A DNA stretch of 64,000 nt. Source: Azospirillaceae bacterium. GTDB lineage: Bacteria > Pseudomonadota > Alphaproteobacteria > Azospirillales > Azospirillaceae. A program made the translations under genes and the position numbers. The stretch is taken from the NCBI GenBank assembly GCA_028283825.1, contig JAPWJW010000001.1, positions 1,364,001 to 1,428,000 of the forward strand, read 5' to 3'. Below are positions 9,997 through 19,886 of this stretch, in pieces (within the stretch, counting starts at the first letter, position 1; each line of letters begins with the position of its first letter). A model generated the notes under the pieces. The model worked only from the letters and a program-made list of their open reading frames with translations. It had not been told where the DNA came from and did no database searches.

Positions 9997-10095
9997 GTCT
10001 TGCCCTCCCTTTATCGAGATCAAACCCGTTCCCTTTGGTTTATGCACAAACCATGCGGCTGGCAAGGGGTTAGGGTGTCCTGAAAAAGGCGTAGA

Positions 10096-11604
10096 TCACG
10101 CCTGGGTTGCGGCCGCCAGCCACTGGCTAAGCCAGTCCCGAATGACCTGCGGCCGGTCAGCCAAGGCGGCGATGTGGCCGTCGGGCCGTACCAGCACCAG
10201 GGCGCCGGGGGTAAGATCATAACCACCACGGATGTGCCCGGCCTGGTCGGACAGGTCGAAGCCGTTGGTAGCCTGGCCCTGTGGCGCCACCGACAGCGCC
10301 TTGACGGTGGCGGTCAGGCCCGGAGGCACGATATCCGAAACATCGGCGCCGTAGCCCAGCAGGGTGAAATGCGGCCCCTGGAACATTGTGAACAGGCGGG
10401 TCTCCGTTCCCGCACCGGCGCGGCAGGGCGCGTCCGGCGCGCGGTCGCCGGCCTGCACGCGGGCCGCACCGGCGGCCGGCGCCAGGGGGCCGCCACGGTA
10501 GGTCAGGTCCAACTCCCGGGTCTCGCGCCCCCGGCGCATGCCCTCGGGCTTGCCCATCTGGGCCAGCATGCGGGCGCTGAGGTGCAGCACTTCGGCGGCG
10601 ATGGGGCGCCGTTCGGCCTCGTAGCTGTCCAGCAGGCTGTCGGGCGCGCCCTTCAGCACGGCGGCCAGTTTCCACCCCAGATTATAGGCGTCCTGCACGC
10701 TGGTGTTCAGGCCTTGGCCGCCGGTCGGCGGGTGCACATGGGCGGCGTCGCCGGCGATGAGGATGCGGCCCACGCGGTAACGGTCGGCCAGGCGCAGGTT
10801 GGCCCGCATGGTGGACAGCCAGGTGGGCGCCCCCACCACCAGGTCGTCGCGCCCGGTGTGCTGGCGGATCAGCGTGCGGACCAGGTCGGCGGTGGGCGTC
10901 ACCTCCTCCGCCACCTGGATGATCGCCTGGAACAGGTTGGTGCCGGCCAGCGGGCATAGGGCCAGCTGGGTTTGCGGCGTGTACCATCGGTGCCAGAGGT
11001 CGAAGGACAGCCCCGCGATGGGCATGTCGCCGACGATGGCGTGGAAGGGCAGGGTCTCGCCGGGGAAGCCGATGTCCAGCGCATGGCGGACGAAGCTGCG
11101 CCCCCCGTCGGTGCCCACCAGGTAACGGGCGCGCACCGTCCGTTCGCCCCCGCCGGTGCGCAGGGTGGCGGTGACGCCCTCGGCGTCCTGGGTGAAGCCC
11201 GTTAGTTCGGTGCCGAAAGCCGGGGCGTGGCCATGGCTGGCCAGGTGGCGGCGCAGCACCGCCTCCGTCTGGAACTGCGGCACCATCAGCACGTCGCCAT
11301 GGGGTTCCGCCGGGTTGGGGATGTGGGGCGCGTGCAGCTCGTTGCGGTTGGTCCGGCCATCCGGGTGATAGGTGACCATGGGCGGATAAGCGCCGCCCAC
11401 CGCCCGCAGATCGTCCAGCACGCCCAGATCCTCGAACACCTCAAGGCTGCGCGGCTGGATGCCCTTGCCGCGTGACCCGGCAAAGGGTGTCGTGTTCCTT
11501 TCGATCAGCATCAGGTCCACGCCCCGGTGGGCCAGGTCCAACGCCAGTGTCAGGCCGGCGGCGCCAGCGCCCACGATCAGGATATCGGTATCAAAGTCGG
11601 TCAT
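10096..11604 (-). CDS. FAD-dependent aromatic-ring monooxygenase (TfdB/MhpA/PheA type)
   Basis: Flavoprotein hydroxylase of about 502 aa. It has the N-terminal FAD fold ILIVGAGAAGLTLALDLA, the DG motif VGTDGGRSFVRHAL near residue 155, and the GD motif LIAGDAAHVHPPTGGQGLN near 280, followed by QDAYNLGWKLA. The C-terminal ~110 residues look like the thioredoxin-like domain of phenol hydroxylases, ending VLVRPDGHIAALAD. A phenolic or polyketide-like aromatic substrate is probable but not defined. ATG codons lie at 11616, 11607 and 11604; the GGAG within the first codons best serves 11604. It is divergent from a marR gene with operator-like palindromes between. Confidence 0.88.
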   Translation of the reverse strand: MTDFDTDILIVGAGAAGLTLALDLAHRGVDLMLIERNTTPFAGSRGKGIQPRSLEVFEDLGVLDDLRAVGGAYPPMVTYHPDGRTNRNELHAPHIPNPAEPHGDVLMVPQFQTEAVLRRHLASHGHAPAFGTELTGFTQDAEGVTATLRTGGGERTVRARYLVGTDGGRSFVRHALDIGFPGETLPFHAIVGDMPIAGLSFDLWHRWYTPQTQLALCPLAGTNLFQAIIQVAEEVTPTADLVRTLIRQHTGRDDLVVGAPTWLSTMRANLRLADRYRVGRILIAGDAAHVHPPTGGQGLNTSVQDAYNLGWKLAAVLKGAPDSLLDSYEAERRPIAAEVLHLSARMLAQMGKPEGMRRGRETRELDLTYRGGPLAPAAGAARVQAGDRAPDAPCRAGAGTETRLFTMFQGPHFTLLGYGADVSDIVPPGLTATVKALSVAPQGQATNGFDLSDQAGHIRGGYDLTPGALVLVRPDGHIAALADRPQVIRDWLSQWLAAATQA

Positions 11605-11618
11605 CATGGTCTCCATAT

Positions 11619-11635
11619 ATGTGCGTTATACACAT
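11619..11635. promoter_or_regulatory. Operator-like palindrome 1 of the monooxygenase/marR promoter
   Basis: ATGTGCGTTATACACAT, arms ATGTG/CACAT 17 bp across, lies 3 bases upstream of the first monooxygenase ATG. It matches the two other palindromes in this intergenic region and is a likely MarR binding site. Confidence 0.65.
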
Positions 11636-11645
11636 ATAGATGTAT

Positions 11646-11662
11646 GTGTGCATAGTGCACAT
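11646..11662. promoter_or_regulatory. Operator-like palindrome 2
   Basis: GTGTGCATAGTGCACAT, differing from palindrome 3 at a single position out of 17. It lies in the centre of the divergent promoter region, 27 bases from palindrome 1 and 46 from palindrome 3 (start to start). Confidence 0.7.
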
Positions 11663-11691
11663 ATTCTGAGTCTCGACGGCTGCCCTGATAA

Positions 11692-11708
11692 ATGTGCATA
11701 GTGCACAT
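11692..11708. promoter_or_regulatory. Operator-like palindrome 3, abutting the marR start codon
   Basis: ATGTGCATAGTGCACAT, a perfect 7-bp inverted repeat (ATGTGCA/TGCACAT) around TAG. Its last base is directly before the marR ATG at 11709. A repressor bound here would block marR transcription or its initiation region, which fits autoregulation. Confidence 0.7.
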
Positions 11709-12170
11709 ATGAAGAACGAACTGCATGAAGCGCTGATGGACCTGGCCGGCGTGCTGAACCGCCCGCAGCCGGACCAGCATCTATTGAACCTGGCCGGCGT
11801 GAACCTGGACCGGGCGCTGTTCCCCCTGCTGGTGCGCATCGGCTTGCGCGGGCCCATCGGTGTGGTGGAACTGGCGGAATTGGCCGGTCGTGATCACTCC
11901 ACGGTCAGCCGGCAGGTGGCGAAGCTGGAAAGCCTGGGGCTGGTGGACCGCCGGGCCGGCGCCAGCGATGCGCGGGTGCGCGAGGCGGTGGTGACCCCCG
12001 CCGGCCAGGCCATGGTCGATACCATCGGCCAGGCGCGCAACCGCCTGTACACGGCGGCCCTGGCGGACTGGACGGAAGAAGAGAAGGTCACCTTGACCCG
12101 GTTGCTGCGCCGTCTGGCCGACCGGGCCAAGGCCTGGTCGGAGAATGGGGGCGGGGACCCTGAGGCTTAG
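11709..12170 (+). CDS. MarR-family transcriptional regulator
   Basis: Winged-helix regulator of 153 aa. The DNA-binding part is visible as LAELAGRDHSTVSRQVAKLE followed by LGLVDRRAGASDARVREAVV, the recognition helix and wing of MarR proteins. It is divergent from the aromatic monooxygenase, and three matching palindromes lie between them, so it probably represses both genes until an aromatic ligand is bound. I chose ATG 11709; the in-frame GTG at 11694 lies inside palindrome 3. No ribosome-binding site precedes 11709, so the transcript may be leaderless. The stop codon overlaps that of purN on the other strand by four bases. Confidence 0.9.
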   Translation: MKNELHEALMDLAGVLNRPQPDQHLLNLAGVNLDRALFPLLVRIGLRGPIGVVELAELAGRDHSTVSRQVAKLESLGLVDRRAGASDARVREAVVTPAGQAMVDTIGQARNRLYTAALADWTEEEKVTLTRLLRRLADRAKAWSENGGGDPEA

Positions 12171-12831
12171 ACGGCGGGATTTAGCGCGGTGGCTGGGCTA
12201 CCCAGTGGGCCGCTCAGCACGGCGCGATCACCCGCCACCGTCACCCGGCCCTCCGCGATCAGGCGCACGGCCAGTGGGTAAAGCTGATGTTCCGCCGCCA
12301 GCACGCGGGCGGCCAGCACATCGGCATCGTCGCCGGCCAGCACGGGTACGGCGGCCTGGGCCACGATGGGGCCGCTGTCCACCTCGCTGCGGACATAATG
12401 CACGGTGCAGCCATGGAAGCGCACACCGGCATCCAGGGCGCGGGCATGCGTGTCGATGCCGGGGAAGGCCGGCAGCAGCGATGGGTGGATGTTGATCAGC
12501 CGGTCACGCCAATGGTCCACAAACCAGGGCGACAGCAGGCGCATGAAACCCGCCAGGCACACCAGTTCCACGCCCGCCTCATCCAGTGCGCGGGTCATGG
12601 CCTGTTCGAAGGCGGGCTTGTCGGCATAGTCCTTGTGTGGCAGGGCCAGCGCCGGGACGCCGGCGCCGCGCGCCCGTTCCAACCCGGCGGCATCCGCCTT
12701 GTTGGACAGAACCAAAGCCACCGCCGCCGGAAAGTCCGGATCGGCGGCGGCGTTCAGCAGGGCCTGCAGGTTGCTGCCCCGGCCGGAAAGCAGGACGCCC
12801 AGCTTCAGCCTGCCGGGCGTCCCACCAATGT

Positions 12832-12844
<13 letters not shown>
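12167..12844 (-). CDS. purN: Phosphoribosylglycinamide formyltransferase
   Basis: Third step of purine synthesis: transfers formyl from 10-formyl-tetrahydrofolate to GAR. Length 225 aa. Family motifs: [16 protein letters not shown] at the N-terminus, [16 protein letters not shown] near residue 95, [20 protein letters not shown] (with the catalytic His) near 115, and [20 protein letters not shown] near 140 (catalytic Asp). Its start overlaps the end of purM by 13 bases, so the two are translationally coupled. It faces marR tail to tail with no room for a terminator. Confidence 0.96.
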
Positions 12845-13899
<1,055 letters not shown>

Positions 13900-14040
13900 G
13901 GCGTCCTCGCAGGGCCTGGGCTAAGAAGGGGCGTCCGCTCGGGTGCCGGTGTTAACCGCCGCCTGCGACCGCCCATCAGGACGGGGCCATGACCCGCCCG
14001 GGTTTCGGCGCCGAACATAGCAATATCGGAAGGCTTTGCA

Positions 14041-15267
14041 ATGCCGCACCGCTGCATCCCCCTCTTGCGCCGGATCACCGCCAGGCCTGTCCAGGCGGGC
14101 GCTTTTTCCCTGATCCTGGCTGCGGGCCTTGCCGCCGGAACCGCGCGGGCCGAGGCGGGGAAAGGCCCGGCGGCGGCCGACACCGCCTTCGTTGAACAGC
14201 ATGTGGACGTTGACGTCACCGCCGGCAACGCCAACCAGGCGCGCGACCAGGCCATCCAGCAGGCCCAGCGCGAGGCTTTGGCCCGCCTGTTCCGCAAGCT
14301 GACGCCGGCCGCCGACGGCCGCCAGCCCCCGTCCGTCAGCCAGGGCGATCTTGAAGGCCTGGTGGCGGGTTTCGAGCTGGAGCAGGAGCGCGCCTCCTCC
14401 GTCCGGTATGTCGGCCGCTTCACCGTGCGTTTCCGCCCCGCCGCCGTGCGCCAGCTGTTGCAGCAGAACGGCGTGCGCTATGCCGAGATGGTGGGCAAGC
14501 CGGCCCTGGTGCTGCCCCTGGACGCCACCGCGACGGAACCGGCGCTGTGGACCGACAGCCCGTGGCGCCAGGCCTGGGTGCAGATGGGCCCGGTGGACGG
14601 CCTGATGCCGGTGTCCCTGCTGGCGCCCGACACCAACGACCAGAACGACCTGCCGGCCAAGGCGGCCCTGGCGCCCGACCCCGCCGTGCTGGCCCGCATC
14701 GCCGCCCGCCATGGCGCCGGCCTGTTGCTGGTGGCCCGCCTGGATGGCGATGCCGCCAAGGGGTATCAGCTGAGCCTGACGAGCTATATCCCGGGGGAGG
14801 GGGCGTCACCGGTGGAGACCGTGCCCCAAGGGGGCTTCACCACCCGCGTCGTGCCCGCCGATGCGCCCCTGGCGGTCCCGGGTGCCGCCTCCAACCCCCC
14901 GCCGGTGCCGCCGGTGCTGGCCCAGGCCGTCGCCACGGCGGTGGACCGGGTGGAGGAGGCGTGGAAGCGCCGCGTGGTGGTGGATGCGCACCAGGAAAGC
15001 CAGGTGGCGGTGCGTGTGCCCCTGACCGACCTGTCCACCCTGGTGGAGGTGCGCCGCCGCCTGTCCGGCGTGCCCATGGTCACCCAGGTGAACACCAGCG
15101 CCCTGAAGACCACCCAGGCGCTGCTGACCCTGACCGTGCTGGGTGACGTGGCCCATTTGAAGACGGCGCTGGCCCAGCGCGACCTGGTGTTGTCCGACAT
15201 CGACGCCGGGGCGACGCCGGCCGGGTCCGACGCCCATTACCAGATCGGCCTGGCGCCGGCCGGCTGA
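14041..15267 (+). CDS. Secreted DUF2066-domain protein
   Basis: Exported protein of 408 aa and unknown function. The N-terminus is a signal peptide (basic residues, then AGAFSLILAAGLAAGTARAEA). Residues ~45-150 carry the family's start, VDVTAGNANQARDQAIQQAQ and EALARLFRKLTP. A proline-rich linker near residue 285 (NPPPVPPVLAQ) is followed by a second small domain (VRVPLTDLSTLVEVRRRL) that looks like a repeated fold. It is divergent from purM and 83 bases upstream of an AI-2E-type permease; this neighbourhood is common in alphaproteobacteria, but a joint role is not known. GGAAGG precedes the start. Confidence 0.82.
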   Translation: MPHRCIPLLRRITARPVQAGAFSLILAAGLAAGTARAEAGKGPAAADTAFVEQHVDVDVTAGNANQARDQAIQQAQREALARLFRKLTPAADGRQPPSVSQGDLEGLVAGFELEQERASSVRYVGRFTVRFRPAAVRQLLQQNGVRYAEMVGKPALVLPLDATATEPALWTDSPWRQAWVQMGPVDGLMPVSLLAPDTNDQNDLPAKAALAPDPAVLARIAARHGAGLLLVARLDGDAAKGYQLSLTSYIPGEGASPVETVPQGGFTTRVVPADAPLAVPGAASNPPPVPPVLAQAVATAVDRVEEAWKRRVVVDAHQESQVAVRVPLTDLSTLVEVRRRLSGVPMVTQVNTSALKTTQALLTLTVLGDVAHLKTALAQRDLVLSDIDAGATPAGSDAHYQIGLAPAG

Positions 15268-15350
15268 TCCCGAAAGTGGTCCCGGATTCCAGGGCCTTAT
15301 CTGCTACAGTTCCCAAACGATGAGATCGCGGGGACCTTTTCGAGGGAACG

Positions 15351-16511
15351 ATGGCTGAGACGTACGCGGGGCGGCAGATACGATTCTGGCTGATCAGCCT
15401 GCTGGTGGGGGTGGCGCTGGTCTGGCTGCTGCGGGGCATGCTGCTGCCCTTCGTCGCCGGCATGGCCATCGCCTATCTGCTGGATCCGGTGGCCGACCGG
15501 CTGGAGGGGTTCGGCCTGCCGCGCCTGGCGGCCACCTGCGCCGTGCTGCTGTCCTTCACCGTGGTGGTGGCGCTGGCCATCCTGCTGCTGGTGCCGCTGA
15601 TCCAGCAGCAGGTGTCGCAACTGATCGAAAGCCTGCCGGCCATCATCACCTGGGCGCGGGACGAATCCATGCAGCGCATCCGCACGCTGATGGCGGCCCT
15701 GCCGCCGGATGACGTGGAACGGCTGCGCAGCGCCGCCAGCGAATATGTCGGGACCCTGGTGGGCTGGGGCGCGGATTTCCTGAAGAACCTGTTCACCGGC
15801 GGTGCCGCCCTGTTCGGCGTGGTGTCGTTGCTGTTCATCACGCCGGTGGTGGCCTTCTACCTGCTGCGCGACTGGGACCGCATGGTGGCGACCCTGGACG
15901 GCTGGCTGCCCCGCGAACATGCCGAGGTGGTGCGGGAGCAGTTGCGCGCCGTGGACCATACGCTGGCCGGATTCGTCCGCGGCCAGGCGTCCGTCTGCCT
16001 GGCGCTGGGCGCCTTCTACGCCGTCACCATGACGGCGGTGGGCCTGAATTTCGGCCTGGTCATCGGCCTGATCGCCGGCATCCTGTCCTTCATTCCTTAT
16101 GTCGGCACGGTGGTGGGGTTTGGCGCCAGCGTCGGCGTGGCCCTGTTCCAGTTCCACGACGTTTTCCGCGAAGGCCTGGTGGTTGGCCTCTACGTCCTGG
16201 GCCACGTGCTGGAAAGTTATGTGCTGACGCCCAAGCTGGTGGGCGACAAGGTGGGGCTGCACCCGGTGTGGGTGATGTTCGCCCTGCTGGCGGGCGGCAG
16301 CCTGTTCGGCTTCACCGGCGTGCTGCTGGCGGTGCCGGTGGCGGCCGTCATCGGCGTGCTGGTGCGCTTCGCGTTGCGTCAGTACCTCGCCAGCAGCTAT
16401 TACACCGGCATGCCTCCGGAAGAGGTGCTGTGCGAGGATCTGGTCCAGGAGGGATTGATCCCGCCGGGGGCCGGGCCGGGGCGTGAGGCGGAAGCGCCAC
16501 CCGTTCCCTGA
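15351..16511 (+). CDS. AI-2E/PerM-family membrane protein
   Basis: Inner-membrane protein of 386 aa with about eight hydrophobic segments. It starts IRFWLISLLVGVALVWLLRG and has the family core GFVRGQASVCLALGAFYAVT, LIAGILSFIPYVGTVVGFGA and VLGHVLESYVLTPKLVGDKV, the last being the most conserved motif. Family members export AI-2 or act as Na+/H+ antiporters or general permeases; the substrate here is unknown. GAGGGA lies 4 bases before the ATG. It is between the DUF2066 gene and hdaA on the same strand. Confidence 0.9.
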   Translation: MAETYAGRQIRFWLISLLVGVALVWLLRGMLLPFVAGMAIAYLLDPVADRLEGFGLPRLAATCAVLLSFTVVVALAILLLVPLIQQQVSQLIESLPAIITWARDESMQRIRTLMAALPPDDVERLRSAASEYVGTLVGWGADFLKNLFTGGAALFGVVSLLFITPVVAFYLLRDWDRMVATLDGWLPREHAEVVREQLRAVDHTLAGFVRGQASVCLALGAFYAVTMTAVGLNFGLVIGLIAGILSFIPYVGTVVGFGASVGVALFQFHDVFREGLVVGLYVLGHVLESYVLTPKLVGDKVGLHPVWVMFALLAGGSLFGFTGVLLAVPVAAVIGVLVRFALRQYLASSYYTGMPPEEVLCEDLVQEGLIPPGAGPGREAEAPPVP

Positions 16512-16576
16512 CGCGGCCCTTTCCCCTACCATCGCTTTCACGCCTGACGCGCCCGTTGCCGGTAAGACCCTGACCC

Positions 16577-17275
16577 ATGGCCGATTTGAGACAATTGCCC
16601 TTAGACCTGGGGCACCGTTCCGCCATGGGGGAGGCCGACTTCCTGGTGGCGCCCGGCAATGCCGACGCGGTCGCCTGGCTGGACGCCTGGCCGGAATGGC
16701 CGGCGCCGGCGCTGGTGCTGTACGGCCCGCCCGGCTGCGGCAAAAGCCACCTGGCCCAGGTGTGGCGCGCCCGCTCGCGCGCGCCGCTGTTCGGGCCGGA
16801 GGATCTGGTGCCCGCCGACGTGCCCCACCTGCTGGGCCCCACCCGCACCGCCGTGATCGACCGGGCGCACGAGGTCTCAGGTGACGCGGGGCGGGAACGC
16901 GCGCTGCTGCACCTCTACAACCTGACGAAGGAGGCGGGCGGCCAACTGCTGCTGCTGGCCCACTACGCCCCCATCAACTGGATCCTGCGCCTGCCCGACC
17001 TGCGCTCCCGCCTGGTGGCGGCCCCGGCCGTGGGCATGGCGGCCCCCGACGACGCCCTGCTGATGGCCGTGCTGGTCAAGCTGTTCGATGATCGCCAGGT
17101 GCGGGTGGGGGAGGAGGTCATCACTTGGCTGATGACCCACACCGAACGCTCCTTCGACGGCGCGCGGCGCACCGTGGCGCTGCTGGACCGCGCGGCGCTG
17201 GCGGCGAAGAAGCCCATCACCGTGGCCTTCTGCCGTCAGGTGCTGGAGCCGAAGGACAGGCCGGCGGAGGGGTGA
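16577..17275 (+). CDS. hdaA: DnaA-like regulatory protein (HdaA/Hda type)
   Basis: AAA+ protein of 232 aa related to the DnaA ATPase domain but without the C-terminal DNA-binding domain IV. It starts with the clamp-binding-like QLPLDLGHRSAMGEADFLVA (QLPLDL fits a beta-clamp motif), has Walker A LYGPPGCGKSHLAQVW near residue 60, a B-like AVIDRAHEV near 95, and sensor regions LRLPDLRSRLVAA and RSFDGARRTVALLDR. HdaA with the clamp stimulates ATP hydrolysis by DnaA and prevents re-initiation. Its stop codon is one base from the stop of the convergent toxin gene. Confidence 0.9.
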   Translation: MADLRQLPLDLGHRSAMGEADFLVAPGNADAVAWLDAWPEWPAPALVLYGPPGCGKSHLAQVWRARSRAPLFGPEDLVPADVPHLLGPTRTAVIDRAHEVSGDAGRERALLHLYNLTKEAGGQLLLLAHYAPINWILRLPDLRSRLVAAPAVGMAAPDDALLMAVLVKLFDDRQVRVGEEVITWLMTHTERSFDGARRTVALLDRAALAAKKPITVAFCRQVLEPKDRPAEG

Positions 17276-17276
17276 G

Positions 17277-17546
17277 TCAGCGTTCCTGCGCGCCGTGCCA
17301 TACGCGCAGAATGGTCAGCTGTTCATCTTCAATTTTATAAACGATTATATACGGATAGATGACGGTAAGTTCTCGCGTGCCGGGCTTCGACCCAGGGCGG
17401 CCGCGCTGGGGAAATGTCGTCAGATTGTCCCCCGCTGCGGCCAAGCGTCGTGTGATGTCGATGGCGGCCATGGGATTGTATTGGGCGATGTAGGCGCGAT
17501 GGCCTGCCACGTCCCGAAGCGCTGGGATAGACCAGATGACCCGCAT
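17277..17546 (-). CDS. RelE/ParE-superfamily toxin
   Basis: Small toxin of 89 aa: VIWSIPALRDVAGHRAYIAQ at the start, a middle PQRGRPGSKPGTRELTVIY, and the typical ending YIIVYKIEDEQLTILRVWHG. This is the ParE/RelE fold; the pattern GR.g...GTRELv....YivvY is typical of ParE-type proteins that act on gyrase, though target cannot be fixed. The ATG overlaps the antitoxin stop by one base (TGATG), so the pair is translationally coupled. Lower GC than its surroundings. Confidence 0.87.
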   Translation of the reverse strand: MRVIWSIPALRDVAGHRAYIAQYNPMAAIDITRRLAAAGDNLTTFPQRGRPGSKPGTRELTVIYPYIIVYKIEDEQLTILRVWHGAQER

Positions 17547-17728
17547 CAAGCGTCTTTTGTAGGGACGGGTATCGGCAGATCCTCACCGGCGGCCAGCCGC
17601 AGGAGCCATTCACGAACAATCTCGTGATCGACATATTCGCCGCGAGCGACCGCTTCCAGCGCTTCATCGATTGCTCGATGTTTCGCGCCGTTATCATCAA
17701 TATCGAAGATGGAGGCGGGCTTGCTCAT
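17546..17728 (-). CDS. Antitoxin partner of the ParE-type toxin
   Basis: Short acidic protein of 60 aa from ATG 17728 (an earlier in-frame TTG at 17764 is less likely). It contains FDIDDNGAKHRAIDEALEAV and YVDHEIVREWLLRLAAGEDL, a pattern seen in short antitoxins encoded directly before ParE-like toxins, which often have a CopG-like DNA-binding segment. Assignment rests on size, order and the coupled overlap with the toxin gene. No clear ribosome-binding site precedes the start. Confidence 0.75.
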   Translation of the reverse strand: MSKPASIFDIDDNGAKHRAIDEALEAVARGEYVDHEIVREWLLRLAAGEDLPIPVPTKDA

Positions 17729-17764
17729 GGTGCTTACGATAACACGGCTTCCATTGAAGCCCAA

Positions 17765-19570
17765 CTACCGTCCCACCATCCAGAACATGCGCCGCCGGGC
17801 GTAGCCGCGCCAGGTGGCCGGCAGCTTGGTCAGGGCCAGCGCCTCTTCCTGCGCCAGACGCGACAGCAGTCGGGTGCTGCGTGGCTTGGGGCCGCTACCT
17901 TTGGCCAGGGTGGTCACCAGGCGCGTGGCCTGGCGGGCGGACAGCGGCGCCAAGGCGGCGGCGTGCAGGCGGGTGAGGGGGGCCAGGGCGTCGGCGGGCG
18001 GGCGCTTCGCCGTCTTGGCCTTGGACGGCGCCGTCCTTGGTTGATAAAGGCCGCGGCAGGCCTCCGCCGCCTCATGCAGGCGCTGTATCCGGCGGCGCAG
18101 GCGTTCCAGCGCGTCGGTCGGGGGCGGGGCCTTGGGCGCCGGTGCCATGGGTTTGACGCCCGGCGATTTGATGCCGGCCTGGATTGGATCGGGCAGATCC
18201 AGCCGGGCGACGGCCTTGGCGACCTTGTCCTGCAACTCCGCCATCAGGCGCGGCGCGATGGTCTTGAACGGCAGATCCAGGGCCGGGCTGGTCCAGCCGC
18301 CGCCTTCGATCCAGGCGGCCAGATCCAGGATGAAGGCGGTGTGGCCGGCGCCGCGCAGGCGCTTGGCGACATCGCGATGGGCCCGGGCGGCGGCGTTGGC
18401 CAGGCCCAGATGCTGGCGGCGGCTGAGCCCGGCGGCGCCCTTGCGGTCGGGCAGCAGGGCGATGCGCTCCGCCAGCCGGTCCCAGCCGCGTGCGGCCTCC
18501 AGCGCCGCGCGCAGGGGCGCCAGCCGGCGGCGCAGGGCGTCGGCGGCCTGCACGTGCGGGTTTGGGGCTTGTGCTACGGGCGTTGGCTTGTCGGCGGGGG
18601 GCAACGTTGTCGCCGGCAGGGTCATGGCCAGCCGCAACAGGCGCAGGGCCGTGTCCAGCCGCCGGCTGGCCGCCGCCATCTGGCGCAGGGCCAGCGGGCC
18701 TTCCGGCGTGGCGCCCGCTTCCAGCAGCACGGTGGCGTTGTCCAGCAGGTGGCTCAGCGCCTGGCGTGCCGCGTGGCGGAAGCCTTCCGCCACCGTGGTG
18801 ACCGGCGTCAGGGTGACGGGCTGGGCGGGTACGGCCGTTGCCGGCTTGCCGGTCAGCAGGCGCAGGCCCGCGTCCGCCTTGCTGCCGGTGGTCAGGCGCA
18901 GGGGCACGTGGTGGTGCAGCAGGGCCGCCACCTCGAACAGGGCGGCGACGCGGCCGTCCTTCAGTTCCAGTTCCACCTCGGCCACCGGCCAGACCGTGTC
19001 GCCGTCCCCGGTATCGCCCGCCAGGCGCACCTGGCCGCGGTCCAGCGCCAGTTCGATGGTGGTGCGCGTGTCGGGATGCAGCAGCAGGGCGGTGCGCTCG
19101 ATATCGGTGGTGAAGCGCGGCGCCACCGTCGTCCAGGCCGCCGCCGGCAACAACCCCGCCAGCGTCGGCGGCAACAGGGTGAGGTCGGGGCCGTCGCCCT
19201 CCGGCGCCAGTTCCCATTCCCACTCGCGCCGGCCGGCGGCGGCGGCCGTGCCGGCGTCGGACCGCCAGGTCTTCATCGCCTGGATGCGCCGGCCGCCCTG
19301 CACCCGCACCCGCAGGGCCATGCCCTGGGCGGCCAGGGCCAGGTCGGGGGTGTCGTGATATGTGGTGACCTGGTGGCGGGTGCGGGCCCCGCCCTCCGAT
19401 ATCTTGGCCAATTGGGGCAGGGCGGCCAGCTTGGCCAGGGCCGCCGGCGTGGCCGCCAGCTTCACCTCCACCTCCCGGACGGCGGCCACCCGCTTGGGCG
19501 GGGAACCGGCCGGGGGTGCGGGGCGTTCAGGGTGCGGGCGGGCGATGCCTTTTGTCATGCCTGAATGCAT
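17765..19570 (-). CDS. CYTH and CHAD domain protein
   Basis: Two-domain protein of up to 601 aa. The N-terminal ~220 residues are a CYTH (triphosphate tunnel) domain: the EVEVKLAATPAAL motif (ExExK) near residue 33, followed by YHDTPDLALAAQGMALRVRV and many charged tunnel residues. Residues ~255-590 are a CHAD domain, helical and rich in His, Arg and Lys (ALSHLLDNATVLLEAG, RRLAPLRAALEAARGWDRL). CYTH domains cleave triphosphates and CHAD domains bind polyphosphate, so a role in polyphosphate metabolism is likely. A start at 19558 is equally plausible. The ppk1-ppx pair lies 12 kb away. Confidence 0.9.
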   Translation of the reverse strand: MHSGMTKGIARPHPERPAPPAGSPPKRVAAVREVEVKLAATPAALAKLAALPQLAKISEGGARTRHQVTTYHDTPDLALAAQGMALRVRVQGGRRIQAMKTWRSDAGTAAAAGRREWEWELAPEGDGPDLTLLPPTLAGLLPAAAWTTVAPRFTTDIERTALLLHPDTRTTIELALDRGQVRLAGDTGDGDTVWPVAEVELELKDGRVAALFEVAALLHHHVPLRLTTGSKADAGLRLLTGKPATAVPAQPVTLTPVTTVAEGFRHAARQALSHLLDNATVLLEAGATPEGPLALRQMAAASRRLDTALRLLRLAMTLPATTLPPADKPTPVAQAPNPHVQAADALRRRLAPLRAALEAARGWDRLAERIALLPDRKGAAGLSRRQHLGLANAAARAHRDVAKRLRGAGHTAFILDLAAWIEGGGWTSPALDLPFKTIAPRLMAELQDKVAKAVARLDLPDPIQAGIKSPGVKPMAPAPKAPPPTDALERLRRRIQRLHEAAEACRGLYQPRTAPSKAKTAKRPPADALAPLTRLHAAALAPLSARQATRLVTTLAKGSGPKPRSTRLLSRLAQEEALALTKLPATWRGYARRRMFWMVGR

Positions 19571-19886
19571 AACCCAAGACGGCGCGTCCGTTAAGATCGT
19601 GTTGCGGAATTACATCCCTTTCACGCATTTCGCAAATTTCATTCCGTTTTGTTGCCTTGCAGCGCACAGTTGAGATAGTCTCAAGCCATCGTTGCGTCAC
19701 AATAAATCGCCACCCCGCCACGCCCTTTGATGCCCTTGCTCTCGGCCGGTTTTTTGCCATTGCGAGGTAGGATAATGACTCAACCTCACCGGGTCATGCC
19801 CTTTGCATCCTTAACAAGCGCGTCGGCGTGGGACAGGTGGTCCGGCGCAGCAGGGATGAGCAACCAAAATTGGGCACGAAACCATC
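19571..19886. other. Intergenic region between the divergent CYTH-CHAD and ppc genes
   Basis: 316 bases, less GC-rich than its flanks. It must hold promoters for both divergent genes. I see no RNA gene, clear palindrome or convincing ORF, and no promoter I can place with confidence. Confidence 0.5.

Noticed and set aside
9679..10083. Plus-strand ORF of 134 codons over the oxidase subunit IV gene
   Set aside because: Antisense to the small membrane-protein gene, which has a good ribosome-binding site and family pattern.
17624..19564. Plus-strand ORF of 646 codons opposite the CYTH-CHAD gene
   Set aside because: Gly/Gln/Arg-rich shadow of the minus-strand gene with no domain.
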